Assembly (NCBI GenBank): GCA_963792705.1 | Contig: CAWBXD010000011.1 | Coordinates: 744,001 to 808,000, forward strand | DNA from: JBBQVS01 sp963792705 | GTDB lineage: Bacteria; Chloroflexota; Ktedonobacteria; Ktedonobacterales; Ktedonobacteraceae | Length of the DNA: 64,000 nucleotides | Direction: 5' to 3' | In this document: positions 58,745 to 64,000 of the stretch, one piece after another | How the letters are laid out: the number at the start of each line of letters is the position of its first letter | Position numbering within the stretch: the stretch's first letter is position 1 | Notes under the pieces: generated by a model | The model's input: the letters and a program-made list of their open reading frames with translations, nothing else | The model's database searches: none | Told to the model about the DNA's origin: nothing | Position numbers and translations under genes: made by a program

Positions 58745-59564
58745 AGACAGGACCGTTCGTAAACTCATCATTCATCTTGCGACAACAGTGAATAGCCTTT
58801 GCCCACTGCTGGTAGTAATGGGACTTCTCGACTTTGAACCACGTCTCATACTCCAATATGCCAGTGAGAATGTAGACAAAATTGATATGCTCCTTGCCTA
58901 TTTTCTCATCGTGAATCTTTGTCTGTGGGTAGTGAAATAATGGTAGAGTATAATACCAATCAGGAGATTTATCGAATAAATAGAAAACATCGTTAAGATC
59001 TTTTGAACGTTAAAGGCAACAGAATGCTGCATATTCACGGACCTCGTACTGTTCGTCATGTAAACAGGCAAGCAAGGGGGAAAGGACAAGCGGATCCACA
59101 GTACCGCCTAATTCTGACGCAGCCGCCTAGTGTGCATTAGCATTTCCACTTTTGAGGTGTGCGATCAATGTAGCAGTGTTTTTCTCCTGAGGCGATGGAT
59201 GCTCATGCTTGTACAGCATTCTTTGCTCCATGCTATCAAGAGTTCCAAGAACATCAGCTGCTTCAAAATGTACGTTCTCATCATCACTGGATAACGCGTC
59301 AAGAAGCACGGGGCGTACTACACCTGTTTCAACTCGTTTTCCTGCGAAAAATTCTGCCCTTACACAAAAATCAAGTAGACAGTAAAGGATATAGTGTGTC
59401 GAGGGCAACAAACTCATATGCAGCACGGTGACAATCTCCGACACCTCTGCCTCATCTCGTCTTTGATAGAGCCTTCGCAACGCATCTTTGGACAGTTTCT
59501 CCAGAAAAGTGATGATTTCTTGTGCAAACATCCATAAATGCACTCCGAAAATAATTGACTTCAT
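58731..59564 (-). pseudogene. HEAT-repeat protein gene with two in-frame stops
   Basis: Reading begins at the ATG at 59564 (ATGA overlap with the membrane protein stop). It gives 145 residues ending GNANAH and a TAG at 59127-59129. The same frame continues without a shift, AAASELGGTVDPLVLSPLLA, then a HEAT-like ACLHDEQYEVREYAAF, to a TAA at 59010-59012. It then runs 92 residues more, LNDVFYLFDKSPDWYYTLPL and YETWFKVEKSHYYQQWAKA, to a TAG at 58731-58733. The sense of the sequence is preserved on both sides of each stop, so this was one protein of about 277 residues. The last part resembles the remnant at 60345. It is last in its operon. Confidence 0.75.
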
Positions 59565-60136
59565 CGCTTCGACAATAGCGGAAGGTACTGGCGAATATAC
59601 ATGCTGAATTCCCCTTGTTCCAGGTCAAATGGAGAGACAAGGGTTCTCGGGAGAGGCATATACCAGAGGTAGTTCATAGGGGCCGCAGTAAACAATTTCA
59701 GGTACCAGTAGTTTTCCACAACGGGTAGCCGTTGTCGCTTCCCTTCCGCGAGAGAAATGTTGAGAAGTGCAGGCTGCCGCAAAACAAAGACAGTTGTGGG
59801 GTGCAAAGGGAAAAGAGGATGTCGTATTTGTGTGATGCCAACAATGTTCTTCCATGGTGTATACATGCGAAGTCCTGATACATAATACTCCACGCCTTCA
59901 GAAGAAACTTCTACATGGTTGATAAAGGTATAGATAAAAAAAGCACCTAAGAGGATGAGAAGTATTCCCATGATCAACAGCCCATATATTTTGTTAAGCA
60001 GTGGTTCTCCAGGATCAAGGATTCCCAGCACACAGAAAAGTATTTCAGAACCTATCAAAGGAATAGTCCAAAAAAGGAGAATGAATTGAGATCGCTTTGA
60101 GCGGTAGACCTTTTTTTCCATGTGAAAGCTATTCAT
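59561..60136 (-). CDS. two-helix membrane protein with PH-like cytoplasmic domain
   Basis: 191 residues. Two hydrophobic helices (about 17-38 and 50-73) precede a beta-rich domain with VEVSSEGVEYYVSGLRMYTP, then WKNIVGITQIRH. This helix-helix-beta pattern fits bacterial PH-like membrane proteins; the family is not certain. An alternative start lies five codons in. It overlaps the HEAT pseudogene start (ATGA), so the two were once translated together. Function unknown. Confidence 0.65.
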   Translation of the reverse strand: MNSFHMEKKVYRSKRSQFILLFWTIPLIGSEILFCVLGILDPGEPLLNKIYGLLIMGILLILLGAFFIYTFINHVEVSSEGVEYYVSGLRMYTPWKNIVGITQIRHPLFPLHPTTVFVLRQPALLNISLAEGKRQRLPVVENYWYLKLFTAAPMNYLWYMPLPRTLVSPFDLEQGEFSMYIRQYLPLLSKR

Positions 60137-60344
60137 GCTTTTCTTCCTTTTACTTACGAAAGCCCTCTTTCTTAATAATTGATGTTTAGACTGTGGGATA
60201 GGAAAAAAGGCAGCCTATCTGACTTGTGCAGAAACTGCCTAATGATCTAATGTTCGTTTGTGTGTAACAAAAACTTCAAACAAAGGACGATTACGTCATG
60301 AACTGCACCACACTGATGAGATGCGCATCCGCGAGCCTAAGACC

Positions 60345-60641
60345 TTAGTCTATCCTCAAGAGGTGCTTGTACACCTTAAACCAAATGTCATACTCTTTTG
60401 TAGGACTTTGATCAAATTGACCCTGTAGAACATAGACCTACTTCTCATACTCTGCGATCACGATTTCCCATCCTTGCTCAACGTCTGAAAAGGGAGTCAT
60501 CAAATCTCCAAGCGGAATGGAGAAGTCCTCTCGGCGCATGTCCTTTTCTACATGATCCAAGGTGAGAAAGCTGGCAATATACCCACGATATGGACTATAC
60601 AAATAGACATGATGGCCGAATCTGAAACTACTCTTTGAAGC
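60345..60641 (-). pseudogene. degraded gene fragment related to the neighbouring HEAT pseudogene
   Basis: An open frame begins after a TGA at 60642-60644 with no start codon of its own. It reads GHHVYLYSPYRGYIASFLTL, then VEKDMRREDFSIPLGDLMTP and EQGWEIVIAEYEK to a TAG at 60438-60440. It resumes VYVLQGQFDQSPTKEYDIWF, KVYKHLL and a stop at 60345. The part VYxLxG...YxxWFKVxK repeats in the last section of the HEAT pseudogene, so both derive from one family. It starts just after the methyltransferase stop. The 208 nt between it and the membrane protein gene hold nothing else recognisable. Confidence 0.6.
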
Positions 60642-60650
60642 TCAAACACT

Positions 60651-61187
60651 TTATTCACTTACATGCAGTGAAACCGCCGAATACATCTCGTTCAAAAAGC
60701 GACTTGGCCGCTTCTCCAACAACTGCGTCTCAGCAAAGCCGTTCTTACTCGCCAGCTCCTCCCATGTTTCATATGAGAATGGATAGGGGACCCACATGTT
60801 GCCACGATTCACGTTGTATTCTACCAGTAGCAGCCGTCCGCCTGGATGTAGATAACTGGCAACACGTTGAAGCACTTCGTCTTTCTTACGGACAAAATGC
60901 AGCGAGTTTGCCATAACAATACCATCGAGTTGCGGCAAGTCCAGTTGGCGAGTGAAGTCCGCGACGATATAGGTTACGTTCATTGCTGGCGCGAATTGGC
61001 GCATTGCCTGTTCTTGCTGCCTCAATACGCTGCTATCTTTATCTACGGAATAGATGCGTCCTGTTGGGCCGAGCAATTCAGCAAGTGCTAACGTAAACGC
61101 ACCGGAACCTGAGCCGAGGTCGGCCCACACACCGCCTGATTCAGGAATACCTTTTCGTAAAAGATGTACATGATCGGTATGGTTCAT
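60651..61187 (-). CDS. class I SAM-dependent methyltransferase
   Basis: 178 residues. Motif I is GVWADLGSGSGAFTLALAEL, followed by SVDKDSSVL (acidic residue for the ribose), DGIVMANSLHFVRKK (motif IV region) and LHPGGRLLLVEYN. These are the features of the small Rossmann methyltransferases of the ubiquinone/menaquinone-like group. The substrate is not shown. Its start overlaps the MutS-like gene by four bases (ATGA), so the two are translated together. Confidence 0.9.
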   Translation of the reverse strand: MNHTDHVHLLRKGIPESGGVWADLGSGSGAFTLALAELLGPTGRIYSVDKDSSVLRQQEQAMRQFAPAMNVTYIVADFTRQLDLPQLDGIVMANSLHFVRKKDEVLQRVASYLHPGGRLLLVEYNVNRGNMWVPYPFSYETWEELASKNGFAETQLLEKRPSRFLNEMYSAVSLHVSE

Positions 61188-63067
61188 ACACGCTCCCCTA
61201 TCTCATCAACAGGCAAACCTTCTAGCTGCATAATCTTGAGTGCGTTCGTTGTGGGCGAAGGACCGGAGCGTATATGATAGTCAAACACCATCTCTCCGTC
61301 GATCACGTCTTCCCTGAAGTGATAATTCGTCACGCCTGGAAGCGTATTTGCCAGGGTAACAAGTTCAAGGTCATGAGTCGAGATACAACCAAGACAGTTA
61401 CGCCCAACAAGCGCATGTACAAAGGAACGGCTGCCGATGAGCCGCTCACGGTTGTTTGTGCCCTTGAATATCTCGTCTATAAGAAAGAAGAGAGGATAGC
61501 CATCCTGTTGTAGTTCCGTCAACAGTGCCTTGAGTCGTCGCACCTCCGCATAGAAGTAGGAATAGCCGTCCGTTACCGAGTCGCTCACCTTGATACAGGT
61601 AAATACTCTGAACAGCGTTGTATGCAACATACGAGCATTAACAGGACCACCTGCGAAGGCCAGACACAGGTTAATACCAAGTGTACGTAAGAACGTACTT
61701 TTGCCAGACATGTTTGAGCCTGTGATGATCACAACGTCACCATGTCGATGAAACGTGAAGTCGTTCGTCACCTTCTGCTCATCTTTCAGCAAAGGATGCC
61801 CTAGTTCCGTAGCCTCGAAAAGGACATTTTGACTAGTCGATGCCGTATCCGCGACAACATCGGGAAGAATGTATGTTGGATTCAGATAGGCAAAGGTAGC
61901 AAGAGAGTTTAATGCCTCTAGCTCAAACCATACATCAAGCCATTGTGGAAGGTATACGGCAAGCTGTACTTTGTAGCCCCTTAAACGATAGGCACAATAG
62001 GTATCCCACGGTACAAGCGCGTTGATAGGCAACCAGAGATACGGATTTTTTGCCAAAGTTGCGGCATTGGCAATTCTGGCGATGCCTTTAAGCAATAATG
62101 AGGGACGATGTTCTTTTTCAAGAAAAAACGACTCACATAACTTTTTCAAGTGCGCGTTGGCACCATAGGGATATGTTTCCAAAAACTCAAACACGGTGCT
62201 TGTGGTGGCGAAGGCATCACGCAGATAGTAAGCATCATCAAACACATCGCCGCGTATCTTCTTCGTGTTGAGAAAAAGGAATAGTGAGCACAGCAAAGAA
62301 ACAATCCATAAGGGCGAGAGAAGACCAACAATGTTTAGTATGGCAAGGACAAGCGTCAGTACACAAAGCGCACTAGACCCCCAAAGCAATGAAGGTAATG
62401 CGGCGGTTCCATTTATCTGCTTAAGCCATGTCGTGAGCCTGTTGCCTTCTAGTTGCTCGGAAATCTGTCGTGAAGCAAGCAACGATTTTAGCGTGAGTTT
62501 ATCACGAAAACGGGTAAGTGGGAGTAGCTCACGTACAAGTGCCTGTCGGGTCAGAATTGCGTGCAAGTCGGGATTTGTGCTCAGCAGCCATTCGTGAAGA
62601 TGCCTTGTCCCCTCTCCTGAAATAGCGGTGTTCACCAGGCGATGCAGAGAATGTTCACCAGTTATATCCAGGTCGGACTCGAAAGGATGTCCGCTTTGTA
62701 GTGCGGTAGCACGAACAGTAGGAATAACATTCCAGTCGAGTTGCATACGTGCGATGTGTGTAGATTTAATATATGACCAAATTTTGTGCCTGACAATACT
62801 TCTATCAATTTTGCTTTGATAGTATGCTACAACGGAAAACGCGATAATCGCGAGCAGAGCAAGTGGCACCGCAAGCCACCATCGTGCGAACACATACCCT
62901 AGCACACTTAACACGATGCCACTAAAGAAGATGGCAACTCGCGTCCACGAGTAGCGATTGCTACGCTGATCGAGTATTTTCATACGTCTTGTGAGACGAG
63001 ATATTTGTCGTTCGAGCGCCTCTACACGCTCTTGTTTTGCGTTCACGCCTAAATCCTTCTGGTACAT
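61184..63067 (-). CDS. membrane-associated MutS-like ATPase
   Basis: 627 residues. Its C-terminal half is a MutS-type ATPase: Walker A ITGSNMSGKSTFLRTLGINL (about 443), YFYAEVRRL, Walker B FFLIDEIFKGTN and the histidine in ISTHDLELV. The N-terminal half lacks the mismatch-recognition domain. It has a coiled-coil-like start (ERQISRLTRRMKILDQRS) and two pairs of hydrophobic helices, about 47-87 and 225-270, so the protein is likely membrane-bound. A lever-like helical region links the parts. True MutS is soluble and about 850 residues, so this is a divergent family member, not the repair protein. Function unknown; coupled to the methyltransferase by overlap. Confidence 0.85.
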   Translation of the reverse strand: MYQKDLGVNAKQERVEALERQISRLTRRMKILDQRSNRYSWTRVAIFFSGIVLSVLGYVFARWWLAVPLALLAIIAFSVVAYYQSKIDRSIVRHKIWSYIKSTHIARMQLDWNVIPTVRATALQSGHPFESDLDITGEHSLHRLVNTAISGEGTRHLHEWLLSTNPDLHAILTRQALVRELLPLTRFRDKLTLKSLLASRQISEQLEGNRLTTWLKQINGTAALPSLLWGSSALCVLTLVLAILNIVGLLSPLWIVSLLCSLFLFLNTKKIRGDVFDDAYYLRDAFATTSTVFEFLETYPYGANAHLKKLCESFFLEKEHRPSLLLKGIARIANAATLAKNPYLWLPINALVPWDTYCAYRLRGYKVQLAVYLPQWLDVWFELEALNSLATFAYLNPTYILPDVVADTASTSQNVLFEATELGHPLLKDEQKVTNDFTFHRHGDVVIITGSNMSGKSTFLRTLGINLCLAFAGGPVNARMLHTTLFRVFTCIKVSDSVTDGYSYFYAEVRRLKALLTELQQDGYPLFFLIDEIFKGTNNRERLIGSRSFVHALVGRNCLGCISTHDLELVTLANTLPGVTNYHFREDVIDGEMVFDYHIRSGPSPTTNALKIMQLEGLPVDEIGERV

Positions 63068-63110
63068 TTGAATAAAACATGTGGTACATAAGGGATTGAA
63101 TCCTGTACGG

Positions 63111-63172
63111 GTCTGATTTTATCACACCCTCTTCCCAACATACTACCTTTAGAGGGTGTGATAAAATCAGAC
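63111..63172. terminator. 22-bp perfect inverted repeat
   Basis: Arms 63111-63132 and 63151-63172 pair perfectly around an 18-nt loop. It lies upstream of the MutS-like gene and downstream of the FtsK-like gene on the minus strand. Confidence 0.75.
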
Positions 63173-63197
63173 ATGTACAATATATGTCATTAAAAAA

Positions 63198-63233
63198 CAA
63201 TGGAGAGGCGCATGTGATTGCGCCTCTCCATTG
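63198..63233 (-). terminator. intrinsic terminator of the FtsK-like gene
   Basis: CAATGGAGAGGCGCA and TGCGCCTCTCCATTG (63198-63212, 63219-63233) pair perfectly. On the minus strand the hairpin is followed by TTTTTTAA. Confidence 0.88.
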
Positions 63234-63265
63234 TACTACCATCTGTATCGCTGCTCTCTATCCTG

Positions 63266-64000
63266 CTACGCAATTGACAGAGAGGATTCCTGTGGAGGTT
63301 TCCCATCGGATGGAACAGCTTGTGCCAAGCGGTAGACCCAAGGTATAATCTCGTTTGGAGCCAGATGAGCTAGTTGTACAAGATACTTCTGGTTACGTCT
63401 GACAAGATAACCACGTCCAGGAGCCATATCACTCAGACGTACCCCTAATACTTGCGGTTCGTTAGGATCGCCACCAAGCACAATACCAAGACGTGCAGTC
63501 CGTACAGCAGTAAGTAAAGGGTCACTTCGCATCAGGTCGTTAGCTGGCCCCGCAACAATAACATGGAAGTGTAGGTCGCGCGCCTGTGGCATAAACTCTT
63601 TCAGGTCGTTGAATGGGTTTCTGGATAAGACACTTATCTGCTCATAATCATCAATCACGAGCACTAGTGGCGTCATCGAAGCACCAAGGACGACGTTAAG
63701 ATCGTCTTGCATGTGCTCCAATTCTTCACTCAATTGTACGCTGCGCTTGTGTAACTCCTCTTTGAGTTTCGTCATAACTTGATTGAGCCGTTCCTCGGTA
63801 TCGGCATACATACAGACATTGGGGAGACGCCGCATGAGCCGTGAGCCACGTCTGAAGTCTACCAGAATAACCTGAGCATGTCTGTTTGTTGGCGTAGCCA
63901 GCATTAAGAGACACGTTTGCAGAACCGTGGTACGTCCACTGCCCGGTCCACCCGCAACCAGTGCATGAGGAGTATCTGAGTTCAGGTCCAATGCGATTGG
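63266..64000 (-). CDS. FtsK/EssC-type ATPase, C-terminal end (partial)
   Basis: 244 residues, open to the window edge; the frame continues beyond it (PIALDLNSDTPHALVAGG at the edge). It contains a P-loop variant GGPGSGRTTVL, the acidic stretch LVLVIDDYEQI (Walker B) and PGRGYLVRRNQ near the end. This is the layout of the last ATPase module in the multi-domain FtsK/SpoIIIE proteins EssC/EccC that energise type VII (WXG100) secretion. The P-loop has Arg instead of the usual Lys (SGRTT), as in the degenerate modules of these proteins. No WXG100 gene is visible inside the window. Confidence 0.75.
   Translation of the reverse strand, partial: PIALDLNSDTPHALVAGGPGSGRTTVLQTCLLMLATPTNRHAQVILVDFRRGSRLMRRLPNVCMYADTEERLNQVMTKLKEELHKRSVQLSEELEHMQDDLNVVLGASMTPLVLVIDDYEQISVLSRNPFNDLKEFMPQARDLHFHVIVAGPANDLMRSDPLLTAVRTARLGIVLGGDPNEPQVLGVRLSDMAPGRGYLVRRNQKYLVQLAHLAPNEIIPWVYRLAQAVPSDGKPPQESSLSIA

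Noticed and set aside
58731..59564. Selenocysteine or pyrrolysine recoding in the HEAT gene
   Set aside because: The stops are TAG and TAA, and the surrounding sequence is a scaffold repeat without catalytic residues; no recoding element is seen.

Overview
The window looks like chromosome of a Ktedonobacteria-type member of the Chloroflexota. This rests on the character of the 16S/23S rRNA genes, the many secreted beta-propeller and HEAT-repeat proteins, a PadR plus membrane-protein pair, FtsX-type exporters, and intergenic DNA crowded with palindromic repeats. The assignment is an inference; no database search was possible. No phage, integrase, transposase or CRISPR array is visible.

Layout. 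1-6.6 kb: housekeeping and stress metabolism (end of a zinc alcohol dehydrogenase, DinB-like protein, 3-hydroxyisobutyrate-dehydrogenase-like reductase, secreted dimethylformamidase-beta-like protein, two alpha/beta hydrolases, acetate kinase). 6.7-13.5 kb: a type I restriction-modification locus, hsdM-hsdS-(VOC gene)-hsdR on the minus strand, in which hsdS is decayed over its whole length. 14-15.3 kb: two small orphan genes. 15.3-22.9 kb: a minus-strand cytochrome c oxidase operon (cupredoxin, coxB, coxA, coxC, ctaG, SCO, ctaB, TlpA-like thioredoxin) in which coxA needs two frame changes. 23.2-29.2 kb: a beta-propeller protein, a PadR/membrane pair, and a phosphodiesterase (one frameshift) followed by a PaaK-like adenylate-forming ligase. 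29.3-36.5 kb: an ABC exporter and secD-secF. 36.6-42.2 kb: a glyoxalase-like protein, a secreted PQQ-type propeller and a TetR-regulated ABC exporter. 42.4-51.3 kb: an ECF-like sigma factor with a HEAT-repeat neighbour, a secreted glycosidase-like protein, glutaryl-CoA-dehydrogenase-like enzyme, DUF2630, a single-domain response regulator and a GH63-type glycosidase. 51.4-57.0 kb: a 16S-23S rRNA operon with two good promoters, no spacer tRNA and no linked 5S. 57.4-64 kb: a small excisionase-type HTH protein, a SirB1-like protein, a HEAT pseudogene, a membrane protein, a second gene remnant, a methyltransferase overlapping a membrane-bound MutS-like ATPase, and the end of an FtsK/EssC-type ATPase.

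The most distinctive signal is non-coding. At least nine palindromic elements and several remnants share the ends GTAGGGACC...GGTCCCTAC, sit between genes, and come in sub-families whose two arms have changed together. One supplies the stop codon of ctaG. A second theme is very long, nearly perfect inverted repeats (22-31 bp arms) between convergent genes, acting as presumed two-way terminators. A third is gene decay: hsdS, a HEAT-repeat gene and a neighbouring remnant are clearly broken, while coxA and the phosphodiesterase each read through if one extra base is skipped at each break.
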